Positions 1 through 10,573 of a DNA stretch of 64,000 nucleotides are shown here, piece after piece. The position numbers and the translations under genes are program-made. The notes beneath the pieces are model-generated. The model was not told where the DNA came from. It did not search any database and saw nothing but the letters and a program-made list of their open reading frames with translations. Positions within the stretch are counted from its first letter, which is position 1, and each line of letters opens with the position of its first letter. The stretch covers positions 84,880,536-84,944,535 of the forward strand of contig OX328126.1 in the NCBI GenBank assembly GCA_946811695.1, read 5' to 3'. The DNA comes from Gonocerus acuteangulatus. Its lineage: Eukaryota > Arthropoda > Insecta > Hemiptera > Coreidae.

Positions 1-615
1 TTTGTGGAAGTATTTTTTTTATTGTTTTAAGTAAATATTTACTTAATATTTAAGTAAATATTTATAAAAACAAATATTTCTTTTAAGCTTTTTGAATACA
101 ATGAAGAAAAAAATATGATTTTCTTTTCACAGATCCATGTTTTTTTTTAACTTTTGTTCCTAAATCGTTCACATACTTCAATAACACAGGATTGTGATAC
201 ATGAATGGAAAACTATTTTAATGAGGAAGTTTTTCTGAAACCCGGAAATCTCAGATCCTGCCCATTGAGGAGTAACGCTGGTAAGAAACATCAAGGAAAT
301 ATCAGGAAATTTAGAATAGCTTTCTTTTGGTAAGATATACATACTTACATTCATTCATTTTTACATTTACTCCCAACTAGTCTTATAGTAAATTTACTCA
401 GCTTTCGATTGGTTCCACTTCCTTTCTAGTAGTACCACCTGGGATGGAGCTACAATGATTGTTCATCTAAAACCCACGTCTGACTCGATAAAACAATAAA
501 ACGACGTTTTCTAACTTATATGTGAGAATTCGGAAAATCGTCATAGAACGTTTTTTGTTCCCCTAAGGGTCCTCTATCACCCCTCACAATATGACTAGAC
601 ATTTACGGGACACTT

Positions 616-617
<2 letters not shown>
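1..617. other. AT-rich sequence without recognisable gene
   Basis: I see no long reading frame, no repeat unit and no terminal inverted repeat here. The sequence is AT-rich and leads into a (TA)n tract. Confidence 0.5.

Positions 618-692
<75 letters not shown>
618..692. repeat. (TA)n microsatellite
   Basis: Near-uninterrupted TA dinucleotides with one ACAT interruption. The apparent Tyr/Ile-rich reading frames across it are artefacts of the dinucleotide. Confidence 0.95.
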
Positions 693-693
<1 letters not shown>

Positions 694-1129
694 AAAGAAA
701 AAAAAGCACATTTTATAACTTCTTATGTTCATTCACTCCAGTTTTGTCAAAATATACAAAAGGTTCTTGTCAATGGACAGTTCTGTCTGCTATGTATTCC
801 CATCAGACAAAATTAAATTCTTCAACACTTTGGGCTTCGGAAATGGTGAGTTCATAAGCCTCTTATGTGTCAGAACTACATTAGACGATATAAGAATATA
901 TTTTTGCTTCTTAATCACTTTTCTATGAATCAAGATGTTACTGTTTATATTTATTACTGATGTTCCTCTCTCTCCCTCGCCCTCTCTCGCTCACTGTGCC
1001 TCTCCTAGTCATTTAACAGGCAGCAAGAGGAATGAAAAAGTGTAATAACATAGGTGAGAAACTAACAAGTTGGCGAACAGGAGTGTGGCTTTTCCTATCA
1101 GTAACTACACCTGTTCAGCCCAAGTTATT

Positions 1130-1250
1130 TATTGGTTAGGAGTGTTGAACCCAGAGTTTCACTCTGCTGCCCTCCAGGGACTCCTCTCCAACTTCAGGGT
1201 GGGATGTCAAGCCCTCTCTATGGGCGGCTAAAATCAATCAATCAATTGTA
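1130..1250 (+). repeat. possible LINE/SINE 3' end with ATCA-type tail
   Basis: A moderately GC-richer stretch ends in GGCGGCTAAAATCAATCAAT, a short tetranucleotide tail of the kind left by CR1/RTE-like retroelements. No coding motif or target-site duplication was found. Family assignment is inference only. Confidence 0.25.
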
Positions 1251-1663
1251 GCTAGCAATCCACAGAATCAAATATATATTAAAAATAAACTAGATCAATA
1301 TTTTCCTAATCATTATAGATTCAAAATAAAATTGCATAATTCATTCTATGAAATTTATATTTTGGATATACGGATATTAAAAAAATACTTTATTAGAACC
1401 CCTTTATACTTATAAGTCGGGAAAGGATGTTATTCTATTTACATATTTTTTTAATTTTTAATTTTTATGATTTTATAGCATTAAAACAGGTGTCAAAAAT
1501 TAAATACATATTTTTGCTACGTTTTTTTTTTCAACCTCCCAATTTTGTAATTGAAAAACTAAAGCGGAAACCGAGAAAGCATGCTTTACCCATTGAATCT
1601 ACCATAGATCACTGTGTCTTTTCTAATTGCAAGAAGCAAAGGTGGCTGGCAGCCATGCTTCCC

Positions 1664-1707
1664 CGGCGCTAAGGGTCTTTGAGCAGATGCGTTTTAAAAA
1701 AATATAT
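1664..1707 (+). mobile_element. SINE 3' tail fragment
   Basis: The core CGGCGCTAAGGGTC, followed by GATGCG and an A-run, matches the 3' tail of the tRNA-derived SINEs at 3847 and 6630. The 3' arm of the tail hairpin has decayed from GCGCCG to GCGTTT. The upstream boundary was not found. Confidence 0.5.
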
Positions 1708-2326
1708 AACAAATTATTATTTATCAATTATTATTATTTTTCACAAATTATTATTTTTCCTTTAATCTGCTCTCTAAAACAAGTGAATAAGCGAAGGAGT
1801 CATGCCGATATCATTTTCCAAACTCGAGATATAAAACAATAAATGTTAAACCGTGTGTTTCGATGAAGAATCATCAGATCAGACCGGCGTCAATTCACGT
1901 TAGTCAATTTAAAAATGCATTTTGTTACAAACAATTTTCCAAAATAATTTTCATTTGTTGAAACATTTTTTTGCCCTTTTAAAATGAGTTCCTAATTTTT
2001 GTTTATGCTTTTTTCAATATGTCATAGAGTTTTAGTCATTTTGTTTTTAATATATTTTTAACTTTTGTTCTTTCCATATATCATAACAGAGTTCTTACTA
2101 GTTATTTATGCTTTTCTTTTGAATATTTTATACTGTTTTTGATATTTTGTTACAACATATTTTAATTTTTTAATTACATATTTCGTGATATATATACTTA
2201 AAAATATATGTACATATTTTGAATTTTTATTTACATTAACATCCGTTCCCTACTTATAAGCATGGCCACAGGAAGAACCCAAGCATAGCAAAATAAATAA
2301 TATCCACAAATATTCTATTCAAACAG
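1708..2326. other. AT-rich spacer
   Basis: Very AT-rich with runs of T and short TA stretches. No gene, terminal repeat or tandem unit could be supported before the minisatellite. Confidence 0.5.
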
Positions 2327-3588
2327 TTTAGAGATATAATAACCAGTAGGTAGGTTTAGAGATATAATAACCAGTAGGTAGGTTTGGAGATATAATAACC
2401 AGTAGGTAGGTTTAGAGATATAATAACCAGTAGGTAGGTTTAGAGATATAATAACCAGTAGGTAGGTTTAGAGATATAATAACCAGTAGGTAGGTTTAGA
2501 GATATAATAACCAGTAGGTAGGTTTGGAGATATAATAACCAGTAGGTAGGTTTAGAGATATAATAACCAGTAGGTAGGTTTAGAGATATAATAACCAGTA
2601 GGTAGGTTTAGAGATATAATAACCAGTAGGTAGGTTTAGAGATATAATAACCAGTAGGTAGGTTTAGAGATATAATAACCAGTAGGTAGGTTTAGAGATA
2701 TAATAACCAGTAGGTAGGTTTAGAGATATAATAACCAGTAGGTAGGTTTAGAGATATAATAACCAGTAGGTAGGTTTAGAGATATAATAACCAGTAGGTA
2801 GGTTTAGAGATATAATAACCAGTAGGTAGGTTTAGAGATATAATAACCAGTAGGTAGGTTTGGAGATATAATAACCAGTAGGTAGGTTTAGAGATATAAT
2901 AACCTGTAGGTAGGTTTGGAGATATAATAACTAGTAGGTAGGTTTAGAGATATAATAACCAGTAGGTAGGTTTAGAGATATAATAACCAGTAGGTAGGTT
3001 TAGAGATATAATAACCAGTAGGTAGGTTTAGAGATATAATAACCAGTAGGTAGGTTTAGAGATATAATAACCAGTAGGTAGGTTTAGAGATATAATAACC
3101 AGTAGGTAGGTTTAGAGATATAATAACCAGTAGGTAGGTTTAGAGATATAATAACCAGTAGGTAGGTTTAGAGATATAATAACCAGTAGGTAGGTTTAGA
3201 GATATAATAACCAGTAGGTAGGTTTAGAGATATAATAACCAGTAGGTAGGTTTAGAGATATAATAACCAGTAGGTAGGTTTAGAGATATAATAACCAGTA
3301 GGTAGGTTTAGAGATATAATAACCAGTAGGTAGGTTTAGAGATATAATAACCAGTAGGTAGGTTTAGAGATATAATAACCAGTAGGTAGGTTTAGAGATA
3401 TAATAACCAGTAGGTAGGTTTAGAGATATAATAACCAGTAGGTAGGTTTAGAGATATAATAACCAGTAGGTAGGTTTAGAGATATAATAACCAGTAGGTA
3501 GGTTTAGAGATATAATGACCAGTAGGTAGGTTTAGAGATATAATAACCAGTAGGTAGGTTTAGAGATATAATAACCAGTAGGTAGGTT
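2327..3588. repeat. 28-bp minisatellite, about 45 copies
   Basis: A 28-bp unit beginning TTTAGAGATATAATAACCAG and ending TAGGTAGG repeats head to tail about 45 times. Divergence is minimal: a few units have TTTGGAG for TTTAGAG, one has ACCTG, one ACTAG and one ATGACC. Such homogeneity suggests recent unequal exchange or replication slippage. GTAGGTAGG is G-rich but is not the insect telomere repeat. The ORF stop signals recur every unit, so it is non-coding. Confidence 0.95.
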
Positions 3589-3846
3589 TAAATTACAAGT
3601 TTGCACTTTCTTTTCTAAATAAAATTAAGTATGCCGCTAATTTTACATCAGTAAAGTTGTAAGGTACATTAGTTAAGTGTGATCAGAGATGGGCATAACT
3701 TTATTTATAAATAAAAATACGAATTTATTCGTACTTCATATATTTGTGAATACGAATATAAATAAATTCGTATTCATAAGTGTAAATACGAGTTTATTTT
3801 TATTCTCGTATAGTAAATATAAAAATACAAATATGAATTTATTCGT

Positions 3847-4060
3847 GGGGTCTCCCGTGGTCTAATGGCTAGCGCCTTGGATTCATAAGCGGGAGATGGT
3901 GGGTTCGATTCCCAACCTCCGGCAGGAATTTTATCAACCCACGGCTCGCTGGTAAAATTCCTCGCTGCACCCTGGATGTCGGCGCTAATGACCTTGATGT
4001 AGATGCGCCGTAAAAAAAAAAAAAATAAAAAAAAAAAAAATAACTAAAATAAAAATAAAA
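3847..4060 (+). mobile_element. tRNA-derived SINE (family S1), full length
   Basis: The tRNA-like head begins GGGGTCTCCC. It has a pol III A box (TGGTCTAATGG) and a perfect B box (GGTTCGATTCC) inside a GTGGG/CCCA T-arm. TTCATAA in the anticodon-loop position would read CAT (Met-like), though the anticodon stem pairs poorly. The body ends in a hairpin with arms CGGCGC and GCGCCG, followed by an A-rich tail. The insertion is flanked by a perfect 12-bp duplication, GAATTTATTCGT (3835-3846 and 4061-4072). It is nested in the hAT-1 element and is therefore younger than it. Confidence 0.9.
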
Positions 4061-4074
4061 GAATTTATTCGTAT

Positions 4075-4104
4075 TAAGATGATATTACGAAAGTTATTGA
4101 AGGT

Positions 4105-4165
<61 letters not shown>

Positions 4166-4310
4166 TGGAGGTACAGATGACAAACTGTGTCCCTGCAGCA
4201 TGGCTGGTGGTCCCGCGGCGGACTCGGGGCAAAAAATCTAGGCGCTAATAACCTAGACGTTAAACGCCTTAAAAAAAATCACCTTTAATAACTTTCGTAA
4301 TATCATCTTA
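4075..4310 (+). mobile_element. SINE-like insert between inverted arms
   Basis: Arms 4075-4106 and 4279-4310 are inverted copies of each other (AAGATGATATTACGAAAGTT in one orientation). Between them lies a 57-base T-run (about 4108-4164) and a SINE-like segment whose tail core TAGGCGCTAATAACC pairs AGGCG with CGCCT before an A-run. A third copy of the arm, with part of the same tail in reverse, sits at 4390-4457. This looks like a SINE tail duplicated by foldback rearrangement inside hAT-1. Confidence 0.55.
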
Positions 4311-4638
4311 ATACCAATAAATTCATACGAATAAATTCAAAAATGTATTCACAATAAAATTCGCAAATAAATTATGAATTTATTCGTATTAAGATGATAT
4401 TACGAAAGTTATTAAAGGTGATTTCTTTTTTTTTAAGGCGTTTAACCTAGAAGTTAAAAGTATTTAACATATGTGAATAAAAATAAATTCGTATTCACAC
4501 TTATCAATACGAATTTATTTGTTTTCGTATTCACAAATATATGAAGTACGAATTTATTTATATTCGTATTCACAAATATATGAAGTACGAATAAACTCGT
4601 ATTTTTATTTATAAATAAAATTATGCCCATCTCTGAGT

Positions 4639-5429
4639 CTGATCACTAGAGCCCGGAAGTTAGGCAAAATGCCTTTTTTATCTGAATGGATATATTGAAG
4701 AATCAGATAGAAATAAATATGTTTTCGTGCATTTAGGAAGTGTAGAGACAATTTTTATTTTGCCTTTTGTGCCTATTTTGGCTTCCGTTGCCTTTTTTGC
4801 TCGTTGTTCAATTTGTTCTGCGATTTAAACATTTTAAAAAGCACCGTTCATTGAAGACAAAAAAGGTTGCACAAATTGAATTACATATTGCCGTCACAAA
4901 TATCTATTCGAAAGCTTATTTTCCCAACCCTTGGATGGAATTGAAGGTTTAAAAATAACAGAAGCTTCCTTAGTAGAAGGAATGCTCGAGCATAATGAAT
5001 AACAGGAAAGAGAGAGGATGAGAGAAGTACGTCACTTGTTCTTCCTGACACCCCTTTCGCTGTGACAATGGTGTAATTACCTGGGATTCCGGATTTAGAA
5101 ATGTTAAGATAATGCAGAGGAAGTTTTTCCATGATGAAAAATTTTTTTCTATGAGAGTTGATACTTTGAAAAAGCATCTTGTTGTTGCTTGTAAGAAGGG
5201 AAAGTAAGAGAGTAAGTACACTAATTCTGTGATAAATTGGTAATAAAGAAATTTATGAGCATTTAAAATAGATATTTTCATTAATAATGAGTGAGATTCC
5301 TCTTTGCCTTCACTTCTAATAAATGCCTATTTTAATTACAGTACTGCCTATTTTCAGTATTTCAAGTGCCTTTTTGCCTGCCTATTTTAAGCAAAAATAA
5401 ATGCCTAACTTCCGGGCTCTAGTGATCAC
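4639..5429. mobile_element. hAT-type element (hAT-2)
   Basis: The body is 4647-5421 (775 bp). Both ends start TAGAGCCCGGAAGTTAGGCA in inverted orientation, fitting the hAT YARNG pattern. Flanks are CTGATCAC (4639-4646) and GTGATCAC (5422-5429), an 8-bp duplication with one mismatch. The left duplication overlaps the right duplication of hAT-1. Short weakly coding stretches around 4850-5200 could be transposase relics, but no motif is firm. It is non-autonomous. Confidence 0.75.
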
Positions 5430-5544
5430 AAATATAAATAATAATGTATACAGACATAACATTTTTGAAAGGAGCCAATCAATATTGGCACTGACTACTT
5501 TGAAATACTTTTTTGTCCTTCTGACAGTAAACTGATCACAAGGC

Positions 5545-6000
5545 CAATGTCTCTTTAGTCTTCTAGACTGGGTTTTTAGGTGGGTTTGGGAAGAAAGTGT
5601 TTGTGCTCTGGGAGTGGGTTGAAAGGAAATTAAGAATGAAAGTTTTGGAAACGGGATTTTTCCAGCTCTTGAACGATATTGATCTCATTATGGAGGAATT
5701 TATCGGAAACTTAGAAAGGAGCATTAACCATTTTGCGAAGGACTTTGGATTGGAATGCCTGTATTCTGTATATCTTAGAAGTTTTATCTGTTCCCCAGAG
5801 TTGAAGTCCTTAAGTCCAAATAGGTCGGATAATGGTTATTGTATACAATGAGTTTGTTGTGTATTGTCAGTTTTGATGAAGGTCCCAGTATTCGTTGTAA
5901 GAGTCCGTATCCCCTGTTCAGTTCTTGTCTTTTCAGTCGGGTGTGTGGGTTCCAAGTGAGTCTACTGTCCAGTATTAATAAGTTAGTTATCACAAATTTA
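5545..6000 (-). pseudogene. Jockey-like LINE ORF2 C-terminal fragment
   Basis: Read on the minus strand, the segment begins with DSRLTWNPHTRLKRQELNR and continues through a broken YGLLQRILGPSS and an FQSKVLR-like stretch. The same order occurs in the better-kept copy at 15210-15750 (RLTWKDHIRLKRQELN, then PFQSKVLRTIANAPF). This is the region after the reverse-transcriptase palm in Jockey-clade ORF2. Frameshifts and stops break it throughout. No 5' part and no TSD were found. Confidence 0.7.
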
Positions 6001-6474
6001 ATATTATTAATATATGCTTTGTATGTGACAGAGACAATTAACTCATTACAACGGCAGAATCAAACTCAGTCTAAGCGGTTTGTCAGTTGGTTATAAAATT
6101 AACAAAAATAATTAAAAATAGAATACAATTTTTTCATTAAAAATTTCGTTTTGTTAAACTTCCGAGTAAATGTGTGTAAATTATAAATGTGTAAATAGTG
6201 TTTATTTATTTATTTTGTTTAACGATGCACCACTTTGGGGTGAATTGCATCGAGTAACTTTGTAGCTATATGCTGTTCATAAATATGTTGTTATCCTACG
6301 CCAGTTAAGTATACTGTATTACTATTTACATATTAAAAAAAATAATAAAAAAATAAAATAAAAAATAATAATAATAATAATAAATATAATAAATAGAAAA
6401 ACATAATACAACAATTGAAATATGAGATAAAAGATAAAATTATTTAATTTTTTAATAAAAGAATTATCAAATTT
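6001..6474. other. AT-rich spacer
   Basis: A (TAA)n-like stretch near 6340-6400 and AT-rich unique sequence. No feature could be supported. Confidence 0.5.
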
Positions 6475-6790
6475 TTATATTTTGCCGTACAGGTTTACGT
6501 TTTTTAAATGTGGAAGTATGTCATCAATATGGTTGCTACTGTCAGTAAGTAGGGCAGTAATGTCCCGTGGTAGGTCCAAGTTCGTTATAAGAAGGCAGTC
6601 GAGTAATATATGTTTAACTGTTAGTTCTGGGGTCTCCCGTAGTCTAGTGGCTAGCGCGCTGGATTCATAAGCGGGAGATGGTGGGTTCGATTCCCACCTC
6701 CGGCAGGGATTTTCTCATCTCACAGCTCGCTGGGAAAATTCCTCGCTGCACCCTGGATGTCGGCGCTAATGACCTAGATGTAGATGCGCC

Positions 6791-6879
<89 letters not shown>

Positions 6880-7137
6880 GTTAGTTCTGTATTGCAAATC
6901 CGACATTTTGGTATTTCAGTATTAATCATTAAGTATTCGTGAGTAATTCGTGTTTGGCCTACTCGCAGCCTTGCTAGAACTATTTCTTCCCTTCGGGAAT
7001 TTCGGTAAGCGGAATGCCAGTCAGTAAGTATGTGTTTGATTTGTCTCAATTTGTTTTGAGTCATATTATTCCAATCATGTTGCCACTTCTGATGTATGGT
7101 ATTTCGGTTAATTGTTGTTATGTCTTTGTAGTAAAGT
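6475..7137 (-). pseudogene. RNase H LINE, C-terminal tail, split by a SINE
   Basis: On the minus strand the frame reads NKLRQIKHI, then SRREEIVLARLRVGQTRITH and CRICNTELTVKHILLDC. It ends with DDILPHLKNVNLYGKI and a stop near 6475. This is the C-terminus shared by the RNase H LINEs of this window: a basic helix (RREEV-LRIGHTRLTH), a CX2CX7HX4C knuckle and a short acidic tail. The S1 SINE at 6630-6877 is inserted in the knuckle codons. Across the insertion the frame continues, so the LINE fragment was still in frame when hit. Confidence 0.8.
6630..6877 (+). mobile_element. tRNA-derived SINE (family S1), full length, long poly(A)
   Basis: The head starts GGGTCTCCCGTAGTCTAGTG with A box TAGTCTAGTGG and B box GGTTCGATTCC in a perfect T-arm. 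The tail hairpin (CGGCGC/GCGCCG) is followed by about 85 uninterrupted A residues. A perfect 12-bp TSD, CTGTTAGTTCTG, flanks it (6618-6629 and 6878-6889). The long pure A tail and perfect TSD mark a recent insertion. It sits in a LINE fragment read on the other strand. Confidence 0.95.
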
Positions 7138-7235
7138 TCATAAGGTGGAGTATATGTTTATCAGTTGTGTTGTAATGTCTACAAATTGGTTCTTCTTCTG
7201 TCCAATAAGTATGAGTGGGTAAGTCGGGTGTGGCC
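7138..7235 (-). pseudogene. second RNase H LINE tail sliver
   Basis: The minus-strand frame contains IGHTRLTHSYLLDR followed by a frameshift into a degraded knuckle (EEPICRHYN). It duplicates a part already present in the neighbouring fragment, so this is a separate copy joined to it. Confidence 0.6.
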
Positions 7236-7239
7236 TATC

Positions 7240-7510
7240 TGAAAAAAAATGAGTCCCGTGACAGGCCACGAGGGCCAAGAAGGCGGACTCTGTAGAGGAA
7301 ACTGATTCTTGACCATACGGCACACAAAGGAGATAGTTTGGTCAGTAATAAGCTCCGGTTGCCTGGTTTTCACATTTGCAGGTACCAATTAATAAATGAA
7401 TTAAAGGCTGGGTTCGCCTACGGGCGATCAGGGAGGCCGAATCCAACCCACGAACGAAGACACTAGAATATAACATTTTAAGAGCGTTCGGATTTTGAAC
7501 TCATCATCAG
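7240..7510 (-). mobile_element. SINE family S2 fragment (body and 3' end)
   Basis: This matches, with divergence, the body of the S2 SINE at 57276-59274, including GCCACGAGGGCC, the ACCATACGGCACAC block and AAAGGCTGGGTT. On the minus strand the 3' end is GGGACTCA followed by eight T. The tRNA-like head side (near 7490-7510) has decayed beyond a usable A box. Confidence 0.75.
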
Positions 7511-8625
7511 CCAATCCGAAGCCTCGATAATATTACTTCGTATCGTCAAGTAAATGGTTCTTTTTCCCAGGCTATGGTCGCGTACTTAATTCACATTTAC
7601 ACTTCAACCAATTTTCTTCCAATTCACATAGCGTGTTACTTAGTTTGGTTTTGCTCATCAGGAACAGTGCGTGTCCAGGTAGCCTAGTGATAGTAATGTG
7701 TTTGTTTTTAATTTTTTCTCTGTACCTATTGTAACATTTATGTTTATTTGTGAAAATATGTTTTTGACAATACACAGGCAAAGCCTACATACGATCGAAA
7801 CAGCCAACGGCCGTTGAAGGCATCCGTTTCTATTGTTCATTGAAGTTGGCGTGGCCAGTGGGTGACCGACCAGGTGTTATTGACAACATAAAATTATGGC
7901 AACCTGTAGATAGCCCGTCGTTACTCGCCCAATTGTTAATACGCCGTTAAAACAAAAAAAAACATGAACCCATCAGAACATATTCCAACGAATACTTTCA
8001 TTAATACATTCTCCAATTTTCACAACCATTCATACTTGTAAATGTGCAACATTCATGACCTGCGTCATCACATCGCTTTTCCATAAAGTCCCAATAAGTG
8101 GTGTCATTTTTTTGTCCGAAACCTCACAATTAGACCAATACAAGTTTCATGTCACGCTCCGAACAGAAAACCAAGTAATTACTGGAAAAAGGAGAGAAGT
8201 GAAGGAACGTGCAGTATTTCAGCCCAGACAGAGACCGTGACACTAACGAACTTATTACAGCAGCAATTGGCAATCCAGCAGACAATACACACATCCAAAG
8301 CAGTATTAGTTAGAAATACATAGCACGGAGTTACGAAAATATTAAAGAGAAATGGGGCAACTAAATCATACAACATAGAATTAAAACTAATCACCAATAT
8401 ACCAAAAATCAAGCAATGTGGTGTTCAGAGGTCAATCAATTGGTGTCTATCCAACAAATATTAAATGATTTATTTATTTTTATTCTCTTTTAAGTGCTTT
8501 GTATTGTGGACGATAAGCACACCGAGAGAAGTCTTCTAAGAAACCAGGAAGTTAAATGATAAATCAGGAAATATTAAATGATAAATCGAACAATGAATAA
8601 CCGATAATAGTCAAAAATAATAAAC
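7511..8625. other. unassigned repeat-rich sequence
   Basis: No coding motif was found. A stretch ending near 7958 in ACGCCGTTAAAACAAAAAAA resembles a retroelement 3' tail on the plus strand, possibly starting near 7837, but no TSD or head was identified. The rest is unassigned. Confidence 0.35.
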
Positions 8626-9680
8626 AAAAAGTCCGTCACGCAGGAGCTGCATAACTAAGCACTTTCCTCAGAATTTGGGTAGTGTAGACTGCTTTCCAGA
8701 ACAATTTGCTTAAAATATCCTACATAAATAAAATAAAAACATGAATAGTTCTCTTTTAATTTTGTAATGTGTAACTGATAAATTATTAATTTGCTTCCAG
8801 AGTTATGTTTACACATGGTACCTATTACACTACGTAATAAATACAAAATCCTCATATTATCGTATTTTGATCTAACGCAGGAACCGGATACAGTCCCTCT
8901 AGCGCTCCTTGCGGCGCCTTTGTGAACCTATGTCTGGCTGGCTTTTCTATTGAAATATATTACAAAGTAAACCCCCCTTTCTGATTGACCGATTCAGCTC
9001 ATTTTTACAACACTTCTTTCTCATGAGTTACCCGCGACGTATACCGCGTTTCGTTACAATACAGCAGAAATTACGACCAGTATGAGTATATTAGTAATTT
9101 GGGTCCGGAGTAAACCCCCCTCCTAATGAACCGATTTAGTTTATTTTTACAACACATATTTACCTGTAGATTACCACTACGAATACCGAGTTTCGTCGAA
9201 ATATACCAAAACTCACGGTTGGTAGTGGCGAATTGGTATTGTGGGTCTGGAGTAAACCCCCCCTCCTAATGAACCGATTTAGTTTATTTTTACAACACAT
9301 ATTTACCTGTAGATTACCACTATGAATACCGAGTATTGTCGAAATATACCTAAAATCATGGCTGGTAGTGGCGAATTGGTATTGTCGGACCGGAGTAAAC
9401 CCCCCCTCCTTATGAACGGATTTAGTTTATTTTTATATCTCACTTTTCTCTCTATATTACCAGTACGAATACCAAGTTTCGTTGAAATATAACAAATATT
9501 ACGGCTGAAATGGTCAAATTAGTGTTTTGGGTTCGGGGTAAACCCCCCCTTCCGGTGGACCAATTTTGGTGGTTAACGAACTCGTTCAATCGTTTGCTAA
9601 TTGAATGCTTTATACCAAGTTTCGTGACGAAAAAACAAAAACTCTGGCCGCTATCGTGTTAACAGACACATATATATATA

Positions 9681-9745
<65 letters not shown>

Positions 9746-9864
9746 TTTAACGGGGGTCATTTTCGGTGTCTACTAGGTAGGATCGATAAAGATTTGAAGA
9801 AATTTTTCAAAAGTTCCGTCATGAGTCCAACCTCAGTAGCTACTTTCCTTCGGAGGAAAGTGCT
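8626..9864 (-). mobile_element. Helentron-like non-autonomous element, family A copy 1
   Basis: Read on the minus strand, the 5' end is AGCACTTTCCTCC with an 8-bp hairpin (ACTTTCCT/AGGAAAGT, 9842-9861). The 3' part has the inverted copy GAGGAAAGTGCTTA, then a GCAG-CTC-CTGC stem-loop and the terminus TGACGGACTTTTT. The core has about five tandem modules of roughly 142 bp, each with GGAGTAAACCCCCC, and a (TA)n block (9668-9742). Subterminal inverted repeats, a tandem core, a microsatellite and a 3' stem-loop match the HINE/DINE-1 type of non-autonomous Helentron. No Rep/helicase is present. Class is inferred from structure. Confidence 0.7.
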
Positions 9865-9993
9865 AATAAAAAACGAAAAGAGGTGCTCGATTTTTCATTG
9901 AGAGTAAAGACTATTAAGGTTTGAATCGCTGTAGAGTTCTAAAGATGAAGTAGTATTTTCGTCAGATTTTACTGCTAATAAATATTCATTATT

Positions 9994-10527
9994 TCTATAT
10001 ATTACTGGCTGAATACTGGCGTTTCGTCACGGCAGAAAAGTAGTTATTTTATTGCGTTAAATAATGTATCAACCACATTAACGCAACTACATACTTTTGT
10101 GGAGTATATTATATCACGGTTCCTGCCATACTACATGTTATTCATCAATTGATAAGTAATCAAAGTATAATGTTTCTTTCTTCTGTGGCGCTCCGGACCA
10201 GTGTCAACAAACAAATAACCTAGAGATAACCCATTATCTTTATGTTACCAGTAATAGGAGTTTAACCAGAACAGGTTAAAATTCGTTGTCAATAATAAAT
10301 GGATGTTAAAATTTAAAAGGTTATGTTTCCATTATCCATCTATTATGTTAGAAGTGTTATGACTGGGGGAGACTGTGCAAGGGTTCCGTTCGAATATCAA
10401 AAAATCCTTTCTTAGCCAGTGTTTACATGCTAAAGGGAGTGTCCATGCAAAATTTCAAATTTTTCTGTCAACTGGTTTGGGCTGGGCGATGATAGGTCAC
10501 TTAGCCAGTGAGTGAGTAGTATTTGAG

Positions 10528-10570
<43 letters not shown>
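9994..10570 (+). repeat. interspersed repeat family C, copy 1
   Basis: It begins ATTACTGGCTGAA and contains TTTCGTCACGGCAG and TTCATCAATTGATAAGTAAT. It ends GTATTTGAGAAATATATATA in (TA)n (10531-10569). A second copy at 20130-21240 shares these blocks in the same order and is interrupted by the hammerhead-like array. The superfamily is unknown; no ORF or terminal inverted repeat was found. Confidence 0.65.

Positions 10571-10573
<3 letters not shown>

Larger units (their letters stand above)
3676..4643. mobile_element. hAT-type non-autonomous element (hAT-1)
   Basis: The element body is 3684-4635. Its ends are inverted copies starting CAGAGATGGGCATAA and continuing into a long arm rich in ATTTATTCGTA. 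The first bases fit the hAT terminal pattern YARNG. Flanking 8-mers are AGTGTGAT (left, 3676-3683) and AGTCTGAT (right, 4636-4643), an 8-bp TSD with one mismatch. No transposase is present. The middle holds a tRNA SINE (3847-4060) and a second SINE-like insert between inverted arms. The arms are much longer than typical hAT TIRs, so a foldback-like MITE is the best description. Confidence 0.8.

Noticed and set aside
2327..3588. Interstitial telomere repeat (GTAGGTAGG)
   Set aside because: The unit is 28 bp and lacks tandem TTAGG or a known telomere motif.
3847..3930. tRNA gene call
   Set aside because: A and B boxes are present but the anticodon and acceptor stems do not pair, and body, A-tail and TSD show a SINE. 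The same holds for 6630-6705.
9842..9866. Canonical Helitron 3' end (hairpin followed by CTAA)
   Set aside because: The hairpin plus GCTAA at first looked like a Helitron CTRR terminus on the plus strand, but copies 2 and 3 lack CTAA. The opposite end has the stem-loop and conserved GGACTTTT, so the minus-strand Helentron reading was preferred.
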